A DNA stretch of 64,000 bases from Podospora comata (taxonomy: Eukaryota > Ascomycota > Sordariomycetes > Sordariales > Podosporaceae): contig CP071498.1 in assembly GCA_017354895.1 (NCBI GenBank), positions 3,534,001-3,598,000 of the forward strand, in the 5' to 3' direction. Below are positions 12,272 to 25,371 of this stretch, piece after piece. The position numbers and the translations under genes were made by a program. The notes below the pieces were generated by a model. The model was not told the origin of the DNA. It saw nothing but the letters and a program-made list of their open reading frames with translations, and did not search any database. The number at the start of each line of letters is the position of its first letter. Position 1 is the first letter of the stretch.

Positions 12272-14020
12272 TCACCTCCCCCTCACTTGAACCCTCATCG
12301 GCATCCCCCCCTTCGGATGTCCCGCCAACCCCCCAACCATATAAACCCTCTGTCCCCACAACCTCTTCCCCCCCTCCATAAACACGCTCTCGTCCACCTC
12401 AAAATCAAACTCCCTCACCGTCAGCCCCAGTATCATCCTCAACTCCATCATCGCCAGCTCCTGCCCTATACACGCCCTCGGTCCCAGCTCAAACGGCCGG
12501 AAGGCGTTCTTGCCTACATACAACTCCTCCCCTTCTTTTGCGAGGAACCTCTCTGGGAGGAATTCTTCGTTGCGGGGGAAATACTCCTCTAATTTGTGGG
12601 TGGCAAATGTCGCGCCGATGACGAGGAACCCGTCGGTGGGGTAGGTCTTGCCTGTTTTGTGGTTGTGGAGGGTTACGTCTGGGCGGCCTTGACGGACAGT
12701 CAGGGCAGGAGGGAAGATGCGGAGGGTTTCTTTGATTACGGCTGTTGTATAAACCAAGGAGTTCAAGAGTTGGGGGTTGGCGGCGATTTTAGCTGCTGCT
12801 TGAGAGGGGTCAGGGCCGAGGATGGCGTCGTGTTCAGAGCGGAGTTTAGCCAGACATTGGGGGTTCTGGGACAAGAGGTAGTAAGCGAAACAGAGGCTGG
12901 TGGCGGTGGTGTCGTGGCCGGCGAAGATGAAGATTTTGAGGTGGGGGATGGTGCGGTTGAGGAAGGCTTCGAGGTCGAACTTGGGGTTGGAGTCGGGGTT
13001 TTCGGCCAGGTAGGCTTTGACGGCGAGGGAGAGGATGGTCTTGTGGAGGGTGGTGGAGGTTTCGTTGGAGAGGTTCTCTCTTACGGCTGGGGCGAGGACG
13101 TTACGGATGATGCGCTCTAGTCGCCAGAGGTCGTAGAGACGGAAGGGGTTCAGGAGTTTGACGAGGGCGTCGGGGGTTCGGTTGGGGATGAGCCATTTGA
13201 CCTGGTCGGCGATTGCTTTTTCCAGAGGGTTGCCTTCTGCTTGGCACTTGAAGTTGTTGCCCCTGAACAGGTGAGTAAATGGTCACTCAAGCAGCTGGCA
13301 AGTAGGCTCTGCTCGACTCACAAGACAGCACGACCAATGACATCAATCGTCAAATTTATAGCCAACTGCTGCATCTTGACGACCTTCCCCGACTTGGCAA
13401 CCTTCCTCAGATGCCTCTTGAAAATATCGATCTCCTCAATGAACTCCGGAGCCATCGTCGCAACATTTTTGGCAGAGAAACCGGGGTTGTAAATCGCCCG
13501 CCATCTTTTCCACTCAGGCCCATCCATCGTCAACAAGTCCTTGCCCTGGAACATGGGTGTGAACATATCTTTCAGCTGATTCGATTTGGGGAGAGTCTTT
13601 GCCAACACCTGCTGATTGGAAAACTGAGACACTATCTCGGGATCCATAACATAGAGAATGGGATCAATCATCGGCCAGACATCCATCACGATAACGCCAT
13701 CTTTTATAATATCTGAGTGTTGGCGCAGAAATAGTGACGTGAGTGTAAGGCGGTTGATCTCCATTGGGACATTTTTGAAGGCTTTGCCGCTTTCAATCAT
13801 GTGGCCAAAGATGAAGTGGTGAGGCATGCCCGGCTGCAGACATGGTTAGTGAGATCTCATCCATGTATCAGGAAGTAGCGAAACTGACTGTGTTGGTATC
13901 TTTGGCGTACTTTCGGATCCTCATGCGTACGGTGTAGAGCCGGTAAACAAATCGAACAAGAAGGAGCACAACGATGTAGCCGGCTGTCCTGCCCACCAGG
14001 GCAAAGGAAAGCGATGCCAT
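12272..14020 (-). CDS. cytochrome P450 monooxygenase, membrane-anchored
   Basis: Three exons are read: 14020-13889, 13833-13322 and 13262-12272. They encode 544 residues in continuous phase. The N-terminus has an ER membrane anchor (GYIVVLLLVRFVYRLY). Visible P450 landmarks are the I-helix oxygen-binding motif AGHDTT, the K-helix ExxR in KETLRIFPP, the PERF motif, and the heme-binding loop FELGPRACIGQELA with the axial Cys. All catalytic landmarks are intact, so the enzyme should be functional. The CYP family and substrate cannot be fixed by eye. No other biosynthetic genes are adjacent, so this is not an obvious secondary-metabolite cluster. The inverted-repeat element lies just upstream. 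Confidence 0.93.
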
Positions 14021-14419
14021 CTTGAAGTACCTAGTTCAGCTTTTCGCCTGGCTCAAGGAATGGCGAGGAGCAAAATCAAAAAGAAAAAAATGTTGATGCT
14101 CCGGGGGCAAGTTGAATTTATGGTATTGGTCTAGACACGACCGGGGAGCGGCCAAGGATGCTGACATTCTTTCCTAGATGTCACCAAGATATGCAAAACC
14201 CATGCGCCAACGACCAACAACAACCAACAACGTTGACTAGCTCCAACAGCAACCGGGAAACACGCGTGTTCAGATGCATAGAGTCACAATAACGCTGGCG
14301 TTATCTGCCTAGAAGTCGCTCCAGGTGACAGCGCTTACAACCAAGGGCTAAATTAGAAGTTGCCACTTTGGCAGCGTCCTCGAAGCCTGCCAATCTTGGT
14401 AGGTAGCCAGCCTGATTTG

Positions 14420-15000
14420 ACTATAAAAGGAGTCTGGCTAGCTGGCAGGGCATGGCGTGTCTTATCCGGTGTGGTCTAACCGTCCTGGGCAAATTGGGCA
14501 GAAATTAACCTTTGGGTGTATGAACATCGCAAAAGCCACATTTTGTATGGGAAAACTGGGTTTTCCCATTGTCAGTGCTCTCGTCTTGCATTTGCCAAAG
14601 GTTCGTGCTTGACGGGCCTGAAATATTGAGGCCTGAGATCCTGGCCATGATGCTACAATCGGTGGTTTGGCGATGGCTGCGGCGGCCGCAGTTCAATGGG
14701 CAGTAACCCTCACAGTTCAATGTGCTTATAGTTCAATGGGCCCTCACAATTCAATGGTAAATACCAGGCCTTTGGAAGCCAGCGATTACGAAGGTCTGGG
14801 AATTGGAGCATCATTCAAACCATCATCAATTATACGTCGGTAGGTTGAGATATTGCTGTATTACTTGGCACGAAACAGGCCCAGTTTTTGGCTGCGATTT
14901 TCGTATATTGTAATGTTTTCGAATGTTTTGCCTAGGACAGCTAGACCACACCGGATAAGATATGCCATGCCCTGCTGGCTCGCCAGACTCTATAAAAGTC
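14420..15000. mobile_element. inverted-repeat element, MITE-like, about 580 bases
   Basis: The left arm at about 14420-14492 and the right arm at about 14930-15000 are near-perfect inverted copies of about 70 bases. The shared core reads CAGGGCATGGC, then a few differences, then TCTTATCCGGTGTGGTCTA, then GTCCT-GGCAAA. The arms enclose roughly 440 bases without a plausible gene, as expected for a non-autonomous DNA transposon or foldback element. Both outer ends carry a TATAAAA sequence. I could not identify a clean target-site duplication, so the exact ends are uncertain. It sits between the P450 promoter and the 3' end of the GPI-protein gene. Confidence 0.6.
14690..14757. repeat. four-fold TTCAATG repeat inside the inverted-repeat element
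   Basis: The 9-mer AGTTCAATG occurs at 14690, 14713 and 14730, and a variant AATTCAATG at 14748. The second and fourth copies are each preceded by CCTCAC. The spacing (23, 17, 18 bases) is irregular. The arrangement resembles sub-terminal repeats of Tc1/pogo-type elements, but this is only a resemblance. Confidence 0.6.
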
Positions 15001-15345
15001 TATCTGATGTGTCCTGCCTGGGATGGACATGAAGTCTACCCAAGTACACTCGGCATTATGCAAGAGCGACACTCAACCCGAACCTAGCCAGAGAACCGGA
15101 ACACCACGTACACACGACAAGGCAAATCAGATCAAGAAGCGAAGTGTTGTGATTCAGCCCTGCGGCTTATGATAGCTGCATTACATTTGCAAATATAGTC
15201 CAAAAGCTAAATGACTACCCAATAAATACCCCAAAAATATTTCCAAACATATGTATCATTTGCCCAAAAAAGAGCTTTCATCATCTATGTTCATTGACTC
15301 CCCCTTGTCCGAAAACTATCCATCTCAAAAGAAGAGTGTACTTTT

Positions 15346-17347
15346 TTAAAGAAGAACAGCAGCCAAACCAGCCACCGCAGCGAGCAGACCCTCAACAGGG
15401 CCAACAGCACGGCCAGCACCGGCTGTCACTGGGGTGTTGGTTGTGGAAGGGAGGTCAGTCACAGCGGGAACGGTGACTGTGCCGAAGGAGGTGGGAACAA
15501 CCACGACGGGGGGCTCAACATCGGGACCGCCGGTGACATCAGGGCCATCAGTAACGACGGGGGGCTCCTCGCCGCCAGGACCGCCAGTGACGATGGGCTC
15601 CTCCTCTTCGGTGGTGGTAGGGGGAACCTCTGGACCGGGGCCGCCGGTAACCTCGGGACCATCGGTGACAACGGGAGGCTCCTCCTCAGGCTCCTCGGTG
15701 GTGGTAGGAGGAACTTCGGGACCGGGACCACCAGTAACCTCAGGGCCGTCAGTGACAACAGGGGGCTCCTCCTCATCAGTGCTGGTAGGGGGAACCTCGG
15801 GGCCGGGGCCGCCAGTGACCTCAGGACCATCGGTGACGATGGGGGGAGTGACCTCGCCGCCCTCGGTGGTGGTGGGGACGGCAGGAACGTCAGTCACGGG
15901 GCAGACAGTGGTGGTGACAATGGTCTCGGTGGTGACAATGACGACGCCGCCGGTGGGGCAGGCGGGAACAGTCGAGGGGCACTGGGTGATGGTCTTGACC
16001 GTGGTGGTGGTAATGGTGCTGGTGGTCCACTCCTCGGTGGTGGTGGTGCCGGTGCTGTCCTCGTCTTTGGTGGTGGTAATGGTGGGGGTATCGGTCACGC
16101 TGGGTTCCTCGGTAGGCTCATCGGTGGGAGTAGCAGTTGGCTCCTCGGTGGGCTCCTCGGTGGGCTCATCAGTAGGAGTGGCAGTAGGCTCCTCAGTGGG
16201 TTCCTCGGTAGGCTCGGCAGTAGGAGTGGCAGTGGGCCCCTCGGTCTCGGTGGGAGTAACAGTAGGCTCCTCGGTTGGCTCGTCAGTAGGAGTAACGGTA
16301 GGCTCATCAGTTGGGGTCACAGTCGGCTCATCCGTGGGAGTAGCGGAGGGCTCGGTAGTAGTCTCGTCATCCTCGCAGTAGTCGTCATCGGTGGTGGTAG
16401 GTCCACCGGTGGGAGTGGCTGTGGGCTCCTCAGTGTCGGTAGGAGTAACGGTTGGTTCCTCAGTGTCAGTGGGAGTGGCAGTTGGCTCCTCAGTAGGCTC
16501 CTCCGTGGGCTCATCGGTAGGAGTGGCGGTAGGCTCCTCCGTGTCCGTAGGAGTCACAGTAGGCTCATCGGTAGGGGTGACGGTGGGCTCAGTGGTGGTC
16601 GTCTCGTCGTCCTCGCAGTAGTCATCATCCGTCGTGGTAGGCGCCTCAGTCTCGGTCGAGGTAACAGTTGGCTCATCAGTGGGAGTCACAGTTGGCTCGT
16701 CGGTGGGAGTGACAGTTGGCTCCTCAGAATCGGTAGGAGTGGCGGTAGGCTCCTCAGATTCAGTGGGAGTGACAGTGGGCTCGTCGGTAGGAGTGACAGT
16801 CGGCTCGTCGGTAGGAGTGACAGTGGGCTCGTCGGTAGGAGTAGCAGTGGGCTCCGTGGTAGTAGTCTCGTCATCCTCACAGTAATCATCCTCATCGGTC
16901 GAAGTGCTTGTTGGCTCCTCGCTGGTCCAGGTCTCCGAGATGGTGTATGTCTCGATGGTGGTGGTAGTGGGCTCGACACTTGGCTCGGTTGTGGGCTCAG
17001 CGGTAGCGGTAGCCGAGGTGTGCGTCATGGTGTACACAATGCACGAGCAGACCGAGCTCACAGACTGGACACTGCCATCGCAATTGTAGAAATTAGTTGG
17101 GATGGCGGTGGCCGCTGTGGTGGTGCCGGCAATGAAGCCGGGGCAGAAGGCCGAAGCCTCGGCCGCGTAGTTGGCGTCGATGAGGTTGCGGTAGCAGTTG
17201 TTCTCATGCTATTCACCTTGTTAGCTGTCATCTCATCTCTCATGATAAACATCAGACGAACGTGTGGTTCCTTACACAGTCGGGCCATTCGGTGGCGGCA
17301 CCCAGACCCACGGCCAGGGCGCCCAGAGACAAAGTAGAAACGCGCAT
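15346..17347 (-). CDS. repeat-rich GPI-anchored cell-wall protein
   Basis: Two exons (17347-17276 and 17208-15346) give 644 residues. The protein starts with a signal peptide (MRVSTLSLGALAVGLGAA). A Cys-containing N-terminal segment of about 70 residues follows (EWPDC, then CYRNLIDAN, FCPGF, YNCDG, SVCSCIVYT). Then comes a long Thr/Pro/Glu-rich stalk made of TPTDEPTV-type units, with three copies of a DDYCEDDETTT block. A second repeat class, VVTDGPEVTGGPGPEVPPT, is present about four times. The C-terminus (AGAGRAVGPVEGLLAAVAGLAAVLL region) is a typical GPI-attachment signal: small omega residues, spacer, hydrophobic tail. A heavily O-mannosylated wall or adhesion protein is inferred; no enzymatic domain is visible. 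Confidence 0.85.
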
Positions 17348-20300
17348 GTTTATGTACCCCTTTTCTTTCCCAGAGAGCGAATGACTAAATCGACACAAGA
17401 AGGCAGACGAGAAACGAGCGACTGCGGGACCCGAAGGTCTATGTACGAGATTTCAATGCTGGGAGAGCGGAAGGTGAGGAAAGGGAACCCCAGATCCCGA
17501 GGAGGTGGGTGGACCAGCATCTTTATCTCTTGCCCAGCATCTCGTTTCCTTCTAGCCTCTCTTCTCCTTCCGAAAAGTCCATAGTTTGATGCCGAGCCCC
17601 GGCTCGCAGGCGCCGGAGGGCACTCCACACACACACACCTGGAGCGCGGCGTCAATACGAAGCCAGCCTTTTTTTGGAGCAACGATTGGACCGTCCCAGA
17701 CCACGCGAGGTCCCGGTCGACAGGGGTTGGTGATCTCCACCAAGGACTCAGCTTTTGGGCGACAGGGGTTCAATCTTTGTCGCCGCCAGCGCCCGGTGGA
17801 GATTGCAGTTTTCCTTTCCAGTGCCTCCCTTCAAACTGCATAATAATGGCTTGCCATGCGGATGGAGATGATGATGATGATGATGATATTGGATGGATGT
17901 TTGTCCGATGGCAGATCTCCCATTGTGCCTGGTACCTGGATCGATCGGCACAGCAACAAAGAGAGAGCGAGGGGGTGAGCGAGAGAGCGAAGGAAAGAGA
18001 GAAAGGAACAATGCAGCACGCCGCAGGGTACAGTGCAATGCAGATGGCCACTCAATTCAAGACCAACACCGGCCAGTCAATCGCGGCCACCGCAGCTTTC
18101 TCCACACTGTTGACTGCAGTGGGCTGAGCACATCCCCAGCCTCTGATTGGACGGCCAAGACGTTGCTCGTTTTTTGACATCTGTGTTTGGTACCAAGAGA
18201 ATCACCTCAGATGCCGTCGTGGAATATTGAAAAGCCTCAGGGCCAACACGACCACCTGCAGAGCAAATCACCTGAGACATGGAGAATCCTTTGCGGAGAA
18301 GAACTTTCTCAACGTGCCCGACTGACATGGAGGAGGGTCCTGCCCAATTGACGTCAGAATGGGACGGTAACAGCGAACACCGGCACTGATTATGGCCTGT
18401 CATCGCTTCTCTCCACCATCAGTCTGGGGCAGTTGTAAGGGTATTCTTACATTCTCAACATACCATTAGATAATAGGTCTTTTTTGGTCCTCGCATCTTT
18501 GGGTAGAAACACGATGACTGCATCCCTCAGGCACCGAGGGGGCACCAAACAAACACCCGCCTCCGACAGCAACATCGGATCTGTGGATTCGATACCACCC
18601 CGCCGCCAGTTGCCTGTTGCTGACATATACCGGGCCAAAAGCCGGGCGATCGTAATCATGATACAGTTCTGACAGCTGTGCCGGAATGGCAGTGAGGCCT
18701 TGTTGGTTTGACATTTTGTTTGTATTTTTGGTGCTAGAACCAGTCCGGCCACATTGCGGTATTACTTGCTGACAAAGGTGGGTGTTACAGCTTTTGACTT
18801 TGCATCAGTAGAATTAAGACTGCAATGTAAGGTAGTAAACAAACTCTTACATTCAACCTGTTCCCGTCGGTCCTGAGGGGAGACCATCAGCACACGAATA
18901 AACCCCGTGATTATACCCGTCCAGTTCGCATTGCCTCTTACACCTTCAGCTCACCACTGCGGCACCAAAACCCCAACCCCCATCCCAACCCGGCGTTTAC
19001 GGATATTGCCCCTACAAATGGAAACGGCAAAAAAAGGGGGCACGTAACACAACCTCAATCCTGCCGCCCCAACGCCAGGTCCGAGTGTCCAACGTCCATC
19101 CCAAGCTCACAGGTGGCACAACTTTCGACAGATGGCTACGCAAAGGAACAATCCAATATTACAACTCTAGAAATAAAAAGCCACAGCCAGCCACAACTGC
19201 TCATGCGAGGCATCACAACGTAATGAAAAAAAAAATCATGATTCCGGAAGGCCACGAGTGCAAAGGAAGAGAAAGGTGCTCGAAGTCAAAGACACGAGAC
19301 GGAAAGCCTTAGATCTTTGAGTTTCAGATGTTCCACCTTACCCACTCCTCAAAGAATACTACAAAAGAATTATACACCAAGAAAACCACGCGATTTTATC
19401 AAAGAGCGTGCGTGAGAACATCGTGGCAATAGGACTGGAGAAAGTCTTGTTGAAAATCATGGCAACTCCTGCCAAGGAGGAACAATACCTCGATCAAAAT
19501 GAATCTCGAGATGGATTGATGATCAACACTGTGCAACAATGGACATGAGAAAGAGACTGATATTCTCCTCTTACTTGGCAGGAGATCATCCTTTCTAAGG
19601 TACGTAAGCAGATGAGCCGGTATTTAGGTACTTCTCGAAGCCGACAGCTTCACTATAAACCCTCCCTCAAAGCTAACTATCTACATCCACAAAAGAAACA
19701 ACCCCATGCGGCCAAAAATCCCATTCTCCTTCACCAGAAAATAACCACAAAACAACATGGTCCGCTCTGTTCATTCTGTTTTCAGTTCCCCATTTTTCGA
19801 TTTTGCAGCCTCTCTTCATCGGCAAAAAGAAGAAGGCAAACTGTGTCCTCCCACCACTCACTCACCGGTTTTCATCCATAGAAAAGCAACAACACACCTT
19901 CAACACAGTAATTCTCTTACAAAACACTGTACCAATAACAGAGAACCCAGAACACTCACCCCATCACCAACCACCACCACCCCATCCACTTCTCACCTCA
20001 TCTTTTTTCCCTCTCAGCCTCAACACACGACTCAGAAACCTCTTCAGCTGAATCCAAAAAGCACTCCTCGCGTCATCCCCCAGTAAACAAAAACCCTCAC
20101 TCCACTTCCTCAGCCTCCCTGAATCCACACCTACCAACCACTCGGTATTCCGTGGAAAAAGCGAGCCATCAGCCCAAAAGAACAACAAGGGATCCCTTCA
20201 ATCCAAATCCTCACTGCCAAAAGTGCCAACTCGAATCACTTCATCATGGCCAGTGATTCCAAAGTCATCAGCTCACTAGTGGGCACCTGCTTCCCAGCCA

Positions 20301-20563
20301 TATGCCAGGTTCTTCAATGGACAGACCAGCTTCGTGCCAGTGGTGGTAGCAAAACACGACTCGACAAGTGAGAAAAGAACGAGGCGGGAGAGGGAGTCTA
20401 ACAGTTGCGTTCTGTATTATGATCCATCGTGTACCTTTCTCATTTCATACCCAATCACACACAACCCATCATCAAAAACGTACATAGTCTTCCAATCTAA
20501 GATCGCAAACTCTTCATTCAGATCACACTCCCGCCACCCCTCCCTTTTTTGACATCCACTTTA
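17348..20563. other. 3.2 kb gene-free stretch
   Basis: No open frame here has believable composition or splice structure. A GAT trinucleotide run lies at 17867-17887 and GA-rich simple sequence at about 17950-18005. The left part should be the promoter of the GPI-protein gene and the right edge the 3' end of the ABC transporter. A non-coding transcript or unannotated small gene cannot be excluded. Confidence 0.5.
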
Positions 20564-23500
20564 TCAACTTTCTCCCGTCGGCCCAGCTCTCACCACCTCC
20601 CCCTTGTCCAACACAACCTCCCAATCCGCCCCCTCCACCGCCTCCGCCTTGTGCGCAATCGTAATGACGGTAGAATACCTCAGCTCCTCCCTCAACAATC
20701 GCTGGATATACCTCGCCGTCTCCCCGTCAATACTCGCCGTCGCCTCATCCATAACTACCACCGGGCTCCTCCTCAAAATCGCCCTCCCCAACCCCACCAG
20801 CTGCCTCTGCCCCTGAGACAAATTCTTTCCCCCTCCATCCACCGGACTGTCGAGCGTGAAATCCCCCGACATCCCCAGCACCCGTTGCAACACATCCGCT
20901 CGTTCTGTCTCCCCTCTCTCGTCAAGCGGGTCGAGATTATCCCTTAGCGTACCGGCGAACAGAACCGGGTCTTGGGCGACAAATGTGATGTTCTTTCTCA
21001 GCGCGTGTTTGTCAACGTCCGCAAGGTCGACGTTGCCAATGCGGATTGACCCCCCTGTACCCGCGTCGGGGTGTAATGTCCCCAGTAGACTCAATGCCAG
21101 TGTACTCTTTCCTGACCCAGTGCGACCAGTAACAGCCACGTTGCGAGTGCCGCCTGGAATGGTAAAGGTGACATTCTTGAGCACGGGTTCAAACTCTGGC
21201 GCGTACCGCAAAGTAACATTGTCGAATACAATAGCATCCCCATACAAAGGCCAGGCAGCTGGCGGTTTGAAGCTTCCCTTGGGTTCCTGCTCCAGACTCA
21301 GCAGCTCAACGATGCGCTCGACGCTGACAAACTGCATCTGCAGCTCGCCATACCGACGACAGAGGCTGTGAGTCGACCTGACAAAGTTCGCCGCCGAAGC
21401 AAGAACAAACCCGACGGTACCACCCGAGAGACCCGAGAGGACGGCCGTGAGGGTCAACGCAAAGGTGGTGAAGGCGGAGAGCAAGTCGAAGCGGTACTGA
21501 AGCCAGCTTTGTAACGACCAATAAAAGTGGTCCATTCGCTGGAAGGAGTCGGTGGTGAAAACGATGCGGTTTTGGTAGTGTGGCTGGGCCCGGAAGGCGC
21601 GAACCGTCGCGAGCCCTTCGAGGAGCGTGCCAAAGTTGGACATCAGCGGTGATAACGACACCGTCTCGAGTCTTCGCAATGACTGAGAGGTGGGGAGGAA
21701 GCTGTCAAAAATCCAGAAGAAGATGCCTGTCATGATGACGCTAATAACAAGAAATGACGGCGTGATGGTGGCAATCACAGTGATGGCAGACAGCCAGGCA
21801 AACGTGGACCATGTCACAGTCTGCAGCAATACGGCCACGCTTCCATCAACGGTGCCCATGTCAGACGTGAGCCTGTTCATCAGCCTCCCCACTGGGGTGA
21901 CGTCGTAGAACCGGAAGGTGGCGTTGGAGACGCGCTGCATGGTCTCGCGGAACAGGTTCTTGCCAGCTTCGTAGATGATGCCCACGAGGGCAACATCAGA
22001 GCACGTTACCGTCAACACCTGGATGAGGGAGAGCACCAGGAGGCCGACAGCCCAGGGCATCACGTTGTCGGCTGGCGAGGGTAGATAACGACTCAAGTCA
22101 AGCCAGCTCTTCAAGCCACCAACTCGAGATTGCTGGAAGACGTGTTGAGAGAAGACTGCTTGTTGAAGATCGTCTGGGTGACCGCTCAGCCCAAGAGCAT
22201 GTAGGCGGTGAGCATTCGCCGGCTTGTCATCGTATCCCTCACCCCATTCCTTGAGGAACCAGAAGTAGCCAACCTTGGCAGCCCTAAACGCAATAAAGAA
22301 ACCGATCATTGTAAACCACCAGGCAATCCTGCCAGCCTTGATGTATCGCCAGTACACCGATAACAACACGCCGCCATGTACGCGGTGTTCGTCCTGGATA
22401 AACTTGTCGGGCACTGGCTCTTCCCCCTCTTCCCCATTGTCGGCGGGAGCAGCCTCCTGTTCTTGAGCAGCAGCCAGGGCAGCCAGGTGTTCGAGCTCTC
22501 TTTCATTATTCTCCAGCTCCGCCATGCTGTACGTTTGAACTTTCCCACCCTCGACAACCTCAATGACTTGGTAGGCGTAGCGTTTGACGATATCCACTCG
22601 ATGAGTTACAAAAACGATCAGCCGTCCAGCTGTCAGAGGGGCTTGCCTGTTGGCAAAGAGATTCTGCAGAATGCTCGTTGCCGTCTGGTGATCCAATGCC
22701 GCAATGGGATCATCCAGCAGCAAGATACGAGCGCGACTGTAAAGAGCCCTGGCCAAAGCCACGCGAGCCCTCTGTCCACCAGACAGGCCCACCCCGTTCT
22801 CGCCAATCAGTGTGAGGTCCTTGGACTTGAACTTGTCAAGGTCATCCCGCAGGCAACAAGCATCGATGACCTGATCAAACCGCGCCTTGTCGTAGACCGA
22901 GCAGAACAAAATGTTGTCCCTGATACTCATGCTCTCCAACCATGGTGATTGGGCACAATAGGCAATAACCTCCTTGGGCACCCTTCTCTCACCGCCATGT
23001 TGATCCAGCTCACCTAAAACTGCCTGAAGAAGTGCCGTCTTGCCGATACCAACTCTCCCGCAGACCATGGTCAAACCGGCTTTGCACGAAAGCGTGACAT
23101 CTTTGAGGACCTCCTTCGTCGCCCCAGGCCATGAGAACGACGCCCTCTCCACCGCAATCTCCAGTTCTCCAAGAGGACCATCCGACCCTTCCCCACCTTG
23201 CCCGTCCCAGTCATCATTCTCCCTGTCTGGCTCCGTCATAAACTTCTCGATTCTTTGCATCGACACCCTGGCATTAAGCAACGTCTGGAACATTTGCGGC
23301 ATCTCCCGCAGACTGCTTTCCAACATTCCAAACAGATCCAGCGCCGGAAACGCGATATCCACGGTCAAAGGTTTCTTGGAGATGAGTGTGTAAGCCAAAA
23401 AGGCCGCCAAAGGAAACAAGAAGCCGACCAGCGAGTTGATCGTCTTGATGAAGAGAGAGACAATGTTGGCCGTGGCTCTCTTGACCAGCTCAGCCCTCCT

Positions 23501-25371
23501 GCTGTCCATGATCTGTTCCAACCAGGCGTCCTGCCAGTCATACCAGCGTAAATGTCTGATGGACTCGACAAATTGCGAGGTTCTTTGAAGCTTGACGTCG
23601 GTGATTGACCGGCGAGCTCTCTCGATGTTGACAAAGACCTTCATAAGAAGAACGTTGACGGCCATACCGAGTAGAATAACAAGGGCACCGGATAGCGCGG
23701 CGGGCCCAAGTATCTTCCAAATAAGGTAGACCGAGAACAAAAAGTTGAACGGCTTGGTAAAGATATCGGGCACCTCCCAGAAGCGCTGTGCCACGTCGTA
23801 TACGTCGCTGCGCAAGATATTCATGATCTTGCCGGTCGAGGAGGGAGAGTTGTCAGGTTTGGTCTTGATCGTTCTGAGTTGAGGAATGAAGGGCTTGATA
23901 GTCTGGTAATGGTGATGGAACCATGCCGCGAGCCGCTGGTATCGGGTTGGCTCTACTTTATCGGCGTCGTCGCTGTGCCTAGACTCACTGTCTGTAAGTG
24001 TGGTTTCCGAGGAGATGCCATCGGACGAAGATTCGGGCTGAGCCTGGGAGGCGCCCTCGATGGAGTCGGTACCGCCACCGGGAAAAGTGAAGGCCTTCCG
24101 ACGAAGCGTCTTTTCGTATATCATGGTGATCATCTCTCCGCGAGAGCGCTCGTAGTTGCGACGGCAGAACCAAATACTAAAGACAGACGACTGTGCCTTA
24201 ACTAGCCTCCCAAACAGCGTGAGGCCCGCATAGATCATCGCGGTTCGTTTATCCGGCGGGCTGGACGACAGTGCACCGAGCAACTGTTTCAGCAGAACAG
24301 GCTCGATCAGCTCCACCGTGCATTCGAGTACTCCCAGACATGTCGTGATCACGAGGTCGAGGCCGTTCGCCTTTAGCAGACGGACGAGAACGGTGCCAGT
24401 GAGCTCTCGAAAGAGCGTGTGTAATCTTCCATGTTGAAACTCAAGGGCAAGAAACCACACGTCATCGTCGTTCAGTTGCCGGCTGTACCCGAGCTTCATC
24501 AATGGGCTTAACCACGACACAGTCATCCACTGCCAGGCTGTGATGAGATCTTCGGGACTGCGAGCATCAGAGTTTGGGGCTGTGAATGGCTTGCTGATTC
24601 CGGTACTTTCCGCGTAGGGTTCCCTCAACGGCATGTTCAGCATCACGAGTATCGAGGCGAAGGTCAGAGATAGTTCGCCAACCCAGACAGCCGTCGAGGG
24701 CCAGCCATTGCCAGCAACATCGGGAACCACAATGAATAAGGCTAGTTCCACCAGAAGTAAAGCCCCTTGGATCATCAAGACGGCGCCTGGAAGGGTTCTT
24801 GGACGCTCGAGGACGAGCATCGTGCTAGATATGACCTATCGACGTCCATATCAGCATCCCGGGCACAGATCCTGCCATGTGGGCGTAGCAAGGACAGGAC
24901 TTACAGCTGGCCCCACGGGCATCAAGAGAACCTGAGCATTTTCCGGCCAGATGACTGCCCCCGTAACGCCCAACAAGGGAGCTCCAACAGACAACAACAA
25001 GAGTGACAAATTCCATATCGTCCACTTTGACCTTTTGACTCCCAAAGAGTCGCCCGTTTCCTGATCGATAGCAGAGATTGTCGTCTCCTCAGCGGCAAAT
25101 CTGCGTAACCAGGTTGGGCGATACCTTGACCACACCGGGCCAAGCCCATATCGAAGTGTTACTGTCACCAAGGCAATCCATAACGGAACGTGGCCCACGA
25201 CGCCCAGGCATTGATGGCTGAAGGTGCCCAGTGATGGTATCTAGAACGTGTCAATCAACTTGTGCGTTTTGTCTCCAAGGCGGTGTAGTGGCAACGTACC
25301 CATATCCTCTGGCAGCAGCTATAGCAGGGCCAGAAGCTGTCCCACCATCGTGAAGATGACGTGGACGTCAT
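20564..25371 (-). CDS. ABC transporter, subfamily C (MRP/YOR1-like full transporter)
   Basis: Three exons are read: 25371-25300, 25240-24905 and 24835-20564. They give 1559 residues; an in-frame upstream ATG at 25428 would add 19. The N-terminus has extra membrane segments (TMD0-like), then TMD1-NBD1-TMD2-NBD2. NBD1 shows Walker A GRVGIGKT, signature LSGGQRARVALARAL and Walker B ILLLDD, with Asp in place of the catalytic Glu, as is normal for NBD1 of ABCC proteins. NBD2 shows Walker A GRTGSGKST, signature LSQGQRQLVGLGRAIL and Walker B VVVMDEATASID with the catalytic Glu. ABCC exporters move conjugates, drugs or toxins across plasma or vacuolar membranes; the substrate is unknown. No neighbouring metabolic cluster explains it. 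Confidence 0.94.

Noticed and set aside
15434-16621. Val/Gly/Ser-rich frames on the plus strand opposite the GPI-protein gene
   Set aside because: They are antisense reads of the Thr/Pro repeat; the minus strand has the signal peptide, intron and GPI signal.
12272-25371. Secondary-metabolite cluster formed by the P450 and ABC transporter
   Set aside because: They lie over 6 kb apart with a cell-wall gene and a long gene-free stretch between; no synthase, regulator or tailoring enzyme is present.
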